The notes under the pieces are model-generated. The model saw nothing but the letters and a program-made list of their open reading frames with translations. It was not told the origin of the DNA and did not search any database. Below, one piece after another: positions 1-7,243 of a stretch of 13,235 nucleotides of DNA. Within the stretch, counting starts at the first letter, position 1, and the number at the start of each line of letters is the position of its first letter. Source of the DNA: CAZVXI01 sp964631295 (lineage in GTDB: Bacteria > Planctomycetota > Phycisphaerae > Phycisphaerales > SM1A02); contig CAZVXI010000082.1 of NCBI GenBank assembly GCA_964631295.1, positions 1-13,235 on the forward strand, in the 5' to 3' direction. Position numbers and translations under genes: made by a program.

Positions 1-691
1 CAACCTGAGTCGGCCACGGTAACACCATCGATTCGCCGAGCGGCTCAATCAATTGCGGGACGAGCACGGTCACGAGGATGATCGCACTGATGACGACGAG
101 GCCTGCGACAATCATCGGGTAGAACGTTGCGCCCATGACTTCGCGGCGCAGTTCCACGCTGCGTTCCAGAAGGTCTGCCAACTGGTGCAGCACGGTGCTC
201 ATATCGCCCGAAGCATCGGCAGCCCGCAACATGCCGAGCACCATATCGTCGAATGGCGGGCCGTAATCGCGGGCCGCGACGTGGAGTGGGTCGCCCCCCT
301 CAACTCGCTCGATCAGGTGATCAAGGATGACCGGAAGCCCCTTGCCAGATGCCTGCTTGCGGACCGTGGTGAGGGAACTCATCAGCGGCAGTCCCGCTTC
401 GATCGCGGTCGCCAACTCACGCATCAGGTTGGCCATTTCAGCCTGGCTGAGCGAAGGGCGTCCTGATCGGCGAAACGAGATGCCCTGCGACTGCGGTTTT
501 GTCTGCGCGGCGCGTGGCAGCGACGCTGCAGCCTGCGCACGACGGCTCTTGCGCGAATCTGGTTCGACGCTTGTCGCGGTTTCGCCTCGGCTGAGCAACT
601 TGCGCACGGCATCGGCGCGATCCATCGCCTCAAGGACACCGGTCTGTGCCTTACCCTGGCTGTTCAATGATTGATAACGGAAACTGGCCAT
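1..691 (-). CDS. gspF: Type II secretion / type IV pilus inner-membrane platform protein GspF/PilC, N-terminal part
   Basis: Partial gene cut by the left edge; 230 residues are present. GspF/PilC is the polytopic inner-membrane protein on which the secretion or pilus ATPase acts. The N-terminus MASFRYQSLNSQGK and the stretch that follows are typical of the family (a short soluble domain that rearranges sequence like 'G.leA.d...A...L'). After a polar linker (about residues 44-78), the first T2SF domain runs from about 81 to 205, with LMRELATAIEAGLPL and AADASGDMSTVLHQLADLLE as hallmarks. The first membrane helix is about 192-212, followed by LPWPTQV, which matches the usual segment after domain one. 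The start is the ATG at 689-691, 24 bases after the gspE stop, so the two are almost certainly co-transcribed. No clear Shine-Dalgarno sequence is seen. Whether the machine secretes proteins or builds pili cannot be told from these two genes. Confidence 0.93.
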   Translation of the reverse strand, partial: MASFRYQSLNSQGKAQTGVLEAMDRADAVRKLLSRGETATSVEPDSRKSRRAQAAASLPRAAQTKPQSQGISFRRSGRPSLSQAEMANLMRELATAIEAGLPLMSSLTTVRKQASGKGLPVILDHLIERVEGGDPLHVAARDYGPPFDDMVLGMLRAADASGDMSTVLHQLADLLERSVELRREVMGATFYPMIVAGLVVISAIILVTVLVPQLIEPLGESMVLPWPTQV

Positions 692-715
692 GACAAGCGA
701 ATATCCATCTGTTCA

Positions 716-2407
716 TCAGACGTCGTCTTCAACGTCCTGTGTCGCCCGGAGTACTTCTTCGATGGTGGTCATACCCTCAGAGGCTTTGAGCAGACCGTCC
801 TGACGCATGGTTCTGAAATCAGCGTCGAGCAGCTTGATCAGCTCAGCCTTCGGGAGGTTTTCGGAAATGCCAGTGCGCAATCGCGAGTTGACGCGGATCA
901 GCTCGAAGAAACCCACACGCCCGTGGAAACCCAGGTCGCCGGCGGATGGATTCGAGATCCATGCTTTACCGTCGAAGAGCTGTTTCTCGGCGGAAGTAAG
1001 TCGATGTTCAACATCTTCGGGCATCGGCACATGCATGCGATGCTCCTCGGCAAGGCGGCGACCAAGTCGCTGAGCCAACACACCTTCAAGCACTGACGCA
1101 ACGAGGTATGGCTCAACGCCCATGTCTACCAGGCGACCAGTCGAACTGATCGCATCGTTTGTGTGCAATGTCGAGAAGATCAGGTGCCCGGTGAGTGCGG
1201 AACGGATCGCGATATCCGCTGTCTCACCATCGCGGATTTCACCGACGAAAATAACGTCCGGATCCTGACGCAGAATCGAGCGCAAGCCTGTTGCAAACGT
1301 CAGCCCGCGCTTGGGATTCACGGGAATTTGATTGATGCCGTGCAGTTCGTACTCAACCGGGTCTTCAATCGTGATGATCTTCTTGCGGGGATCGTACAGT
1401 TGCGAGAGTGCTGCATAAAGCGTGGTCGTCTTACCAGAACCGGTCGGGCCGGTAACGAGTACCATGCCGTGCGGCTTGCCGATCATTCGATCCATGATGG
1501 AGCGCAGATCAGCAGACATGCCGAGCGCTTCGAGTTCGAGCGGAAGGTTGCTCTTGTCGAGGATACGCATCACGACCGATTCGCCATAGAGCGTTGGGAC
1601 GGTGGACACACGAATGTCAACCTTGCGGCCCTCGAATCGCAGGGTGATGTGACCATCCTGTGGGATATACCGCTCGGCAATGTTCATGCCGCTCATGATC
1701 TTGATGCGGCCGATGAGCGCGGGTTGCAGGTGTTTGGGCGGTGGAGGCTGCTCAACGAGAACGCCATCCACGCGATACTTCACCTTGAGTTCATTTTCGA
1801 ACGGCTCGATATGCACATCGCTCGTGCGGGACTGAATGGCTTCGAGCAGGAGCAGGTTCACGAGGTTGATGAGTGTCGGCTGCTCCGCCATCCGGTGCAG
1901 ATCATCTGCTTCGATCGCGTCGAGATTGTGCTCGACTTCTGAGTCTTCCGCCTCGCCAGCCAGCGACTCGGCCATGCGTGCTGCGGTCGTGCCGTAGCGC
2001 TCGCGCATCATGTCGCCGAACGCTTTGTGGTGCACGCCGATGCGTGTGACTGGCATGCCTGCGAGCGTGGCAGCTTCATCTGCCGCGGTGATGTCCAGTG
2101 GATCGGCCATTGCGATGATCAGCCGATCATCGTCGACGCGTACAGGAACAATCCGGAGGCGAACGGCGACATCTGCCTCGATGAGAGTTGCCGCTTCGGC
2201 GTCGGTTTCGATCGATTCATCCGACCACTGGATGCCGAGCCTCTCACACCGGGCTTTGACGGCCGCGGTCTCGTCCATTGGCTTGACGGCGTCTGTGATA
2301 TCTGTCGGCGCGGTTACATGGCCATTCGACGGTGGCTGTTCCAGGCGCACTGACGCCAAGTCACCGGGAATCGATTCGGCCTCCAGATCAACGCGATGCT
2401 CGCTCAC
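716..2407 (-). CDS. gspE: Type II secretion / type IV pilus assembly ATPase GspE/PilB, lacking the zinc-binding cysteines
   Basis: Cytoplasmic hexameric ATPase (563 residues, usual family length) that powers a type II secretion or pilus-like machine with GspF, encoded just downstream. Visible motifs: reduced T2SSE N-terminal domain about 50-140, Walker A GPTGSGKT at 320-327, Asp box IITIEDPVEYE at 344-354, Walker B region DPDVIFVGEIRD at 382-393, His box TGHLIFSTLHTND at 406-418. In most GspE/PilB proteins LAQRL is followed by a four-cysteine zinc site. Here the matching segments read RRLAEEHR (about 450-457) and NPSAGDLGFHGRVG (about 486-499), with no cysteine; the only cysteine in the protein is residue 54. 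The start is a GTG at 2405-2407 preceded by GAGAG at 6-base spacing. The first ~50 residues are polar and poorly conserved in style. gspE versus pilB cannot be decided here; the ATPase call itself is secure. Confidence 0.95.
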   Translation of the reverse strand: MSEHRVDLEAESIPGDLASVRLEQPPSNGHVTAPTDITDAVKPMDETAAVKARCERLGIQWSDESIETDAEAATLIEADVAVRLRIVPVRVDDDRLIIAMADPLDITAADEAATLAGMPVTRIGVHHKAFGDMMRERYGTTAARMAESLAGEAEDSEVEHNLDAIEADDLHRMAEQPTLINLVNLLLLEAIQSRTSDVHIEPFENELKVKYRVDGVLVEQPPPPKHLQPALIGRIKIMSGMNIAERYIPQDGHITLRFEGRKVDIRVSTVPTLYGESVVMRILDKSNLPLELEALGMSADLRSIMDRMIGKPHGMVLVTGPTGSGKTTTLYAALSQLYDPRKKIITIEDPVEYELHGINQIPVNPKRGLTFATGLRSILRQDPDVIFVGEIRDGETADIAIRSALTGHLIFSTLHTNDAISSTGRLVDMGVEPYLVASVLEGVLAQRLGRRLAEEHRMHVPMPEDVEHRLTSAEKQLFDGKAWISNPSAGDLGFHGRVGFFELIRVNSRLRTGISENLPKAELIKLLDADFRTMRQDGLLKASEGMTTIEEVLRATQDVEDDV

Positions 2408-2442
2408 TGCTGTCTCTCAATCACATCCATGTTCCTGGTCAT
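2404..2442 (-). other. Possible 12-codon leader peptide overlapping the gspE start
   Basis: A tiny frame MTRNMDVIERQQ begins at the ATG at 2440-2442. Its TGA stop overlaps the gspE GTG in the arrangement GTGA, which is the geometry seen in translational coupling by stop-restart. The gspE ribosome-binding sequence lies inside it. Frames this short arise often by chance, and nothing else supports expression. Confidence 0.15.
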
Positions 2443-2478
2443 ACGAAGACCTCAAGGCCTTCATCCCTGCTACTTGCG

Positions 2479-3846
2479 TCAATTGTCGCCCTGCTTTTCC
2501 TTCTGTTCCTGCAGTTCCTTCATCTTGCGGACAGCCTGGGCACCAGTCACGCGGTCTTTCGACTTGTAAAACTCTTGTCGAGCGGCGGAATAAGCTTTCT
2601 TCTCGCGCTCGCGCTCGGCAGCCTCCATGGCGGCTCGCGCATCTGAAATTTCCTTCTTCAAGTAGCGATCAGCCCCGGGAAGCTCGGCAAAGATCTCCAG
2701 CGGCATCGAGTCCTTGAGTAGAAGCACATGGTCCTGCACGATTATGGTGCGCTCGCGAAAGAGCGGATAGGTGGTATTGCCGGTTGTGGCGGTCGGCTCG
2801 TTGCGAACGTGCGCGGCATAGCGCTCCGCACGAGCGATTTCAGCCGTCGGTTCGAAGCTGCGAACTGCATCGAAGATTTGTCGATTGATATCCATCATCC
2901 GAGTGAGGTAGGCCTCTTCGATCGATACGATTGCTTTCAAGGTTGCCTGATCGACCGCTTCGAGCGTCTTTGCAACCTCAAACATGCGATCTGCCTGTGT
3001 CTTCTGGTAGACGCTTGGATAGCCCTTTCGCAGCGCGCGTATTCGGAAATCAGGGCCGAGCACATCACCCAGTGCATGGGTTATCTCGTCGATGTAGCGG
3101 TCGTTTGTCGCGCGAATCCCCAGCCGCAACTGCACGTGCTCCTTCACGACCTCCACAGCTTCGTTCGCGGATTCATCGACCAGCATGGTGATAAGGTCAC
3201 GTGAACGCGCTTCGAGTGCAGCTTCGCGCCGTTCAAGCGCGTCGCTGATGTCGATCGCATACGCGTTGAGGACTGGCTCGATCCGATCAACGATGGCTCG
3301 GTCAAGATGCATATCGCGAACGACTGCGATCAAGTCAAGATCCTCGCCGGAGAACATCCCCTTGCGCATCAGCTTCTCGCGACGCAGGCGGCGGAGAAAG
3401 TCGTCCCATTCAGCGAGTTGCTGTTGGTTGAGGATCAACTGGACATTCTGAAGGAACTGATCGCCAAGCGCTTGCCGCCGCTCACGCCAGCTGTGGAACG
3501 GCTCAAGCACAAGGCTAAGCAGGTCACGATTGTTCATCCGCTCGCGGTCGGCCTGCTTGGATACGGCCGTAATCTCATCCTGAAGGCCGTCCCATCCCTC
3601 CTGGAAGTCGCGGACGTACTGGTCGTAGACCGACTCGACGATCACACGCTGGGCGTCGTCGAGGTCGAGGCCATCGACGAAGATCACGAGATCCCGCGAC
3701 AGGTACTCAGGCTGGCTGATATCGACAATGCCAGCGGCCCGGGCGAACTGTGCGGAGGCGGGAGCGGACAGCACCATGGTCGTGGCAAGGGCGGCCATAG
3801 CAGCCAGCCCGCGGAGTGACACGATCGCTTTGATCAACCTTCTCAT
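2479..3846 (-). CDS. Exported helical protein of unknown function with three internal repeats
   Basis: I do not recognise the family (455 residues). The N-terminus has basic residues, a hydrophobic stretch and SAPASAQ, a clear Sec signal peptide cleaved near residue 33, so the protein is probably periplasmic. The rest looks almost entirely helical. Three segments spaced 117-120 residues apart resemble each other: about 46-92 (YLSRDLVIFVDGLDLDDAQR onward), 166-212 (SGEDLDLIAVVRDMHLDRAI onward) and 283-330 (TQADRMFEVAKTLEAVDQAT onward). Each has hydrophobic residues in the same register, then an acidic helix with a conserved tyrosine. A segment at 129-158 resembles the LTxxQ style of small periplasmic chaperones, but weakly. 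Residues 400-455 are rich in Glu, Lys, Arg and Ala and probably form a coiled coil. The ATG at 3844-3846 follows AAAGAGG (3857-3863) by 10 bases. It lies 71 bases upstream of gspE on the same strand, so it may share a transcript with gspE-gspF. Confidence 0.85.
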   Translation of the reverse strand: MRRLIKAIVSLRGLAAMAALATTMVLSAPASAQFARAAGIVDISQPEYLSRDLVIFVDGLDLDDAQRVIVESVYDQYVRDFQEGWDGLQDEITAVSKQADRERMNNRDLLSLVLEPFHSWRERRQALGDQFLQNVQLILNQQQLAEWDDFLRRLRREKLMRKGMFSGEDLDLIAVVRDMHLDRAIVDRIEPVLNAYAIDISDALERREAALEARSRDLITMLVDESANEAVEVVKEHVQLRLGIRATNDRYIDEITHALGDVLGPDFRIRALRKGYPSVYQKTQADRMFEVAKTLEAVDQATLKAIVSIEEAYLTRMMDINRQIFDAVRSFEPTAEIARAERYAAHVRNEPTATTGNTTYPLFRERTIIVQDHVLLLKDSMPLEIFAELPGADRYLKKEISDARAAMEAAEREREKKAYSAARQEFYKSKDRVTGAQAVRKMKELQEQKEKQGDN

Positions 3847-4084
3847 CTTGCTCGAACCTCTTTGTTATCAAGCTTTTACAGTGTTCTTCCGGCCATCCGT
3901 CGAACTCGGATAGCTCCTCCAACGCCGGCGCGATAGCACTTACAGCCGGTTCCGAGTGTCTAACGCCCAAGTCGGCGAGTTATGGCCGGAGATTTTCCAA
4001 ATCGGCCACATCCGAGCTGCAACGGAGTCCGGCCGTCATTTCACGTGAGGATCGCCCTGTTTCTCGGCCACCATCGCCCGCGTA
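3847..4084. other. Gene-free gap with nested inverted repeats
   Basis: 238 bases between the scoA stop and the start of the repeat protein, with no credible gene. Inverted repeats: ACTCGGA 3904-3910 with TCCGAGT 3951-3957, enclosing CCGGC 3925-3929 with GCCGG 3945-3949; GGCCGGA 3984-3990 with TCCGGCC 4028-4034; and a compact hairpin at 3983-4008 (TGGCC/GGCCA outer, GATTT/AAATC inner, loop TCC, 3-base bulge). None is followed by a convincing T-run in the minus direction. The gap probably holds the 3' end of the scoA transcript and the promoter of the next gene, but I cannot point to a good -35/-10 pair. Confidence 0.45.
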
Positions 4085-4786
4085 TCACGAACCGCTCAGA
4101 ACTGTGCGCTGTTCAATCCGCTTCTCGGACGTTGTCTGGACGATCCGATCAACGAACACCCCGGGGGTGTGGATCGCGTCTGGCTCCAGATCGCCGACAT
4201 CGACGACTTTTTCGACTTCCGCCACCGTGATCTCACCGCACATGGCGACGAGGGGGTTGAAGTTTCTCGCGGTCTTGCGGTAAATCAGGTTCCCGCTGCG
4301 ATCGGCCTTCCATGCTTTGACCAGCGACAAATCAGCCCGGATCCCGCGTTCGAGCACGTACTGCTCATCGTCGAACGTTCTGGTCTCTTTGCCCTCAGCG
4401 ATCATCGTGCCCACGCCGGTTTTCGTGTAAAATCCGGGGATGCCCGCGCCGCCAGCTCGCATCCGCTCAGCCAGCGTGCCCTGCGGGCAGAACTCCAGTT
4501 CCAGCTCGCCGGCAACGAACTGCCGCTCGAACTCGGCATTTTCGCCCACGTAGCTGCTGAGCATCTTCCTGATCTGCCGCGTCTGCAGCAGCAGGCCGAG
4601 GCCCCAGTCATCGACGCCTGCGTTGTTCGAGACGGCCGTGAGGTCTTTGACGCCCGAGTCACGCAGTGCGATGATCAGTTGCTCAGGAATCCCACACAGT
4701 CCGAAGCCACCCACGGCAACGGTGATACCGTCACGGACAAAGCCATCGAGTGCATCGGTCGTTGTCGCGGCGAGTTTATCGAACAT
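4085..4786 (-). CDS. scoA: 3-oxoacid CoA-transferase, subunit A
   Basis: Subunit A of a family I CoA-transferase, which moves CoA from succinyl-CoA or acetyl-CoA to a 3-oxoacid such as acetoacetate or 3-oxoadipate. Length (233 residues) is normal. Family motifs: GGFGLCGIPEQLI at 26-38 (the subunit A signature), SNNAGVDDWGLG at 53-64, GENAEFER at 81-88, GGAGIPGFYTKTGVGT at 112-127, and EPDAIHTPGVFVDRIV at 201-216. The ATG at 4784-4786 has GAGGA at 9-base spacing (4796-4800). The catalytic glutamate of this family is in subunit B, so A alone should not be active. Subunit B normally follows immediately, but here the next 238 bases hold no gene and the flanking genes are an ABC permease (50 bases upstream) and an unrelated exported protein. 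The subunit A call is firm. The true substrate (succinyl-CoA:acetoacetate, acetate:acetoacetate or 3-oxoadipate) cannot be read from the sequence. Confidence 0.93.
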   Translation of the reverse strand: MFDKLAATTTDALDGFVRDGITVAVGGFGLCGIPEQLIIALRDSGVKDLTAVSNNAGVDDWGLGLLLQTRQIRKMLSSYVGENAEFERQFVAGELELEFCPQGTLAERMRAGGAGIPGFYTKTGVGTMIAEGKETRTFDDEQYVLERGIRADLSLVKAWKADRSGNLIYRKTARNFNPLVAMCGEITVAEVEKVVDVGDLEPDAIHTPGVFVDRIVQTTSEKRIEQRTVLSGS

Positions 4787-4836
4787 GGTGTCCTGTCCTC
4801 ACATCTCCCGAGTTGGGAGCAGAGTGTACCGCAACA

Positions 4837-6219
4837 TCACGAGTAGCGCAACCACTTGAGCAACTCTATTGGTGATGGCGGCTTGCCATACATGAGAGTA
4901 CCCACGCGGAAGATTTTTGCTGCGCCCCACATCAACCCGAACGTACAGACAATCCCCCACACGATCGATGTGATGATTTGCCATGTTGGGATCGGCTCTT
5001 CCGCGGTCATACGAATCACCATCGCGAACGGTGAAGCGGGGGGGACAAAACTGAAGATCGTCGCGCCCATCCCGTTCGGTGCCTGCGAGATAGGCATCCA
5101 CAGCATCCACGGCACCATGAGCAGCAGCATCACGGGCGTGACGAGTGTGTTGGCTTCGCGGACATCGGTGACGGCTGAGCCGACCGCCGCGAAAAGCGAC
5201 GCGATCATGAAATACGCCATGAAAAAGAAGACAACGAGGTAGATCAGGTCGACCGGATTCACCCAGTCAGTGAAGTTCACGCCAGCCGCCGTCGTCCCGA
5301 CGATGCCACCGCCAACTGCTACACCGCCGTAAAGGCCGATGATCAGCAGCCCGACGCCGCCGTAGCCGAGGATCTTGCCCGTTACGAGTTGCATAGGACT
5401 CGCGGCACTCAGCAGCACTTCCATCACCCGGTTGGATTTCTCTTCAATGGTGGACATGAGCAGGTGCTGTCCGGCCACCAGCACGCCAACCCAAAGCAGG
5501 ATCATGAACGCCATCGGGATGAGTTGCTGCAACTCGCGCTTCGTGCCAGAGTCGGATCGCTCCCCACCCTCGGCGAGTGTGCGAGAAGTCTCCGAACCCG
5601 GGCGCTTGATCATGGACATCGCGGTGTCCGCATCCAGCCCGGCGCGCTGGGCTCGCACGCGAACCACCGCGCGGCCGATGGCATTCTCGATCAGCGAGAC
5701 ATTGTCACTGTCAACATCCTCCTGCACGAATAGCTGGAATTTTGGCCGTTCCGCATCAGCTTCCGGCGTGGTGATGACCTGCTCATCAACAATCGCGAGG
5801 GCGAGCAATACACCGTCGCGCACGCGTTGTTTGAGTGTGTCGATCGCTTCGCCCGCATCAGCTGACCGCGCTGTGATGTCAACCTCGCCGCGGTGCCCCA
5901 TTGGTTGGGTTGATCCGCCACCTGCAGAGATGTTGCCCTGCTTGATTCCTTCAAGCTGATCTTTTGCCTGCCGCTCCTGCTCTTTCTGACGGGCTTCTTC
6001 GGTGAACTCTGTCGCGAGTGCCGGAACCAGCGATTCATCGTCAGCCACGACCTTGACTGTTCCGACAAGCGGTGGCTCTTCGTGGGTTACCATCATGACA
6101 CCTGCGACAACCGCCAGCGTGCCAAACAGCAACGGCATGCCGACAACCGCGAGGATGAACACCGGCCTGAACACTGTCTGCTTGAACTCGCGTGTTGCGA
6201 CTGCCATCACTTTAGACAT
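4837..6219 (-). CDS. ABC-2 family permease, NatB-like (membrane subunit of an exporter)
   Basis: Membrane subunit (460 residues) of the exporter whose ATPase is encoded just upstream. The topology is the NatB/YhaP pattern: one N-terminal helix about 20-44, a large extracytoplasmic region about 45-230 rich in charged residues, then about five helices at 233-255, 283-305, 322-347, 358-376 and 412-434. The family signature is at 258-284: IEEKSNRVMEVLLSAASPMQ, followed by GKILG. The start ATG (6217-6219) overlaps the ATPase gene by 8 bases and has a very strong ribosome-binding site, GGGAGG (6229-6234), at 9-base spacing; this argues for tight coupling with the ATPase gene. NatAB pairs export sodium, and relatives export peptides or drugs, so the substrate here is unknown. 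The extracytoplasmic region has a Gln/Glu/Lys-rich stretch (about 75-95) followed by a Gly/Ser run. Confidence 0.92.
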   Translation of the reverse strand: MSKVMAVATREFKQTVFRPVFILAVVGMPLLFGTLAVVAGVMMVTHEEPPLVGTVKVVADDESLVPALATEFTEEARQKEQERQAKDQLEGIKQGNISAGGGSTQPMGHRGEVDITARSADAGEAIDTLKQRVRDGVLLALAIVDEQVITTPEADAERPKFQLFVQEDVDSDNVSLIENAIGRAVVRVRAQRAGLDADTAMSMIKRPGSETSRTLAEGGERSDSGTKRELQQLIPMAFMILLWVGVLVAGQHLLMSTIEEKSNRVMEVLLSAASPMQLVTGKILGYGGVGLLIIGLYGGVAVGGGIVGTTAAGVNFTDWVNPVDLIYLVVFFFMAYFMIASLFAAVGSAVTDVREANTLVTPVMLLLMVPWMLWMPISQAPNGMGATIFSFVPPASPFAMVIRMTAEEPIPTWQIITSIVWGIVCTFGLMWGAAKIFRVGTLMYGKPPSPIELLKWLRYS

Positions 6220-7165
6220 GGCTCAGTTCCTCCCGCGCGAGGATGGCAGCCTCTGCACCCGAATCCTCCATCACAAGCCGAATGAACACTTCATCAAGCG
6301 AGAGTTGCCGCAGCCGAACGCTTCGCAGCGACCCGCGTTGCATCACCGCGTGCATCACAGCTTGCGCATCTGCGTTGCCATCCAACTCCAGTTCAAACTC
6401 AGACGAGTTGGGAATCGCCCGCACATCGCTCACGTGTGGCAGCGCTTGAAGGTCAACCTGCCCATTGAGCGGTTCAACCACGACCGTCCGCGGGTCGAAT
6501 CGCGCGCGGATTTCGTCAAGCGTTGCATCCAGAAGTTTTACGCCTTTGTTGATGAGGAAAATCCTCTCGCAGATCAACTCTGCCTGATGCAACACATGCG
6601 TGGAAAAGATGATCGTTGTGCCAGCATCGTGTAGTTCGCGGATGATTCGATTGAGCAGTTGTGCGTTCACCGGGTCAAGGCCGGAGAACGGTTCATCAAG
6701 AATGAGCAGTTCCGGCTCGTGCAGCACAGCCGCAACGAACTGAATCTTCTGTTGCATTCCTTTGGACAGTTCCTCGCACTTCTGTGTGCGCACGTCGGAC
6801 AGCTCCACACGTTCGAGCCAGTCGTCAATCTGCTTGTTGACATCAGATGGCTTGAGGCCCTTGAGCTCTGCCATGTAATGCAGGAAGTCGCCGACCTTCA
6901 TCTTGCGATAGACACCGCGTTCTTCCGGCAGGTATCCGATGCGATCCTTGCTCGCGAGCGCGCTGCCGCCAAGGACTTTGATATCCCCGGCATCAGGCAG
7001 GATGATCGACATGATCATGCGGATTGTCGTGCTCTTGCCAGCACCGTTTGGCCCGAGGAATCCGCATAGTGATCCAGTGGGAACTTGCAGGTCGAGGTTG
7101 CTCACGGCAGCGTTTTTGCCAAACGTCTTGGTGACGCCGCGAATATCGATGGCATGTTGTGTCAT
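6212..7165 (-). CDS. ABC transporter ATPase, NatA-like
   Basis: Cytoplasmic ATPase (317 residues) driving the permease encoded next to it. Motifs in order: Walker A GPNGAGKST 38-46, LPEERG 79-84 at the Q-loop position, signature LSKGMQQK 133-140, Walker B LLILDEP 153-159, D-loop SGLDP 161-165, switch histidine in FSTHV (H190). The LPEERG and LSKGMQQK variants are the usual form in the NatA/YhaQ group, not a defect. Residues about 225-300 form the C-terminal DUF4162-type accessory domain, ending with LSLDEVFIRLV as typical. The ATG at 7163-7165 fits the family start (MTQHAIDIRGVTKTFG); no clear Shine-Dalgarno sequence is seen. It ends 8 bases inside the permease gene. The 78 bases to the upstream gene carry a stable hairpin (7184-7213), so it may have a separate transcript or be controlled by partial termination. 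Confidence 0.95.
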   Translation of the reverse strand: MTQHAIDIRGVTKTFGKNAAVSNLDLQVPTGSLCGFLGPNGAGKSTTIRMIMSIILPDAGDIKVLGGSALASKDRIGYLPEERGVYRKMKVGDFLHYMAELKGLKPSDVNKQIDDWLERVELSDVRTQKCEELSKGMQQKIQFVAAVLHEPELLILDEPFSGLDPVNAQLLNRIIRELHDAGTTIIFSTHVLHQAELICERIFLINKGVKLLDATLDEIRARFDPRTVVVEPLNGQVDLQALPHVSDVRAIPNSSEFELELDGNADAQAVMHAVMQRGSLRSVRLRQLSLDEVFIRLVMEDSGAEAAILAREELSHV

Positions 7166-7183
7166 AACAGTCGTGGGCAGAAG

Positions 7184-7213
7184 GATCGGCGACGCCGGCA
7201 GACGCCGCCGATC
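7184..7213 (-). terminator. Intergenic hairpin, possible weak terminator or attenuator
   Basis: GATCGGCG (7184-7191) and CGCCGATC (7206-7213) form a perfect 8-bp stem around a 14-base loop, 30 bases after the stop of the LolA-like gene and 18 bases before the ABC ATPase start. In the minus direction it is followed by CCTTCTGCCC, which is not a T-run, so it is a poor intrinsic terminator. It could lower read-through or act as a processing or stability site. Confidence 0.4.
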
Positions 7214-7243
7214 TGAATCTCCGTGTGTCAGTGAATCGGGCTC

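Noticed and set aside
1163..1942. 259-codon plus-strand open frame
   Set aside because: It lies wholly inside gspE in antisense, its protein has no recognisable motif, and gspE is certain.
3307..3819. 170-codon plus-strand open frame
   Set aside because: Antisense to the repeat protein, which has a signal peptide, ribosome-binding site and internal repeats; the shadow has none.
3707..3970. 87-codon minus-strand frame at the 5' end of the repeat-protein gene
   Set aside because: It overlaps the signal-peptide region in another frame, has no ribosome-binding site and looks like out-of-frame translation.
4805..4819. Small hairpin CTCCC/GGGAG between permease and scoA
   Set aside because: Only five base pairs and no T-run; too weak to call a terminator.
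6744..6932. Possible defective ABC motifs (LPEERG at the Q-loop, LSKGM as signature)
   Set aside because: These are the normal forms in the NatA/YhaQ group, so the ATPase is expected to be active.
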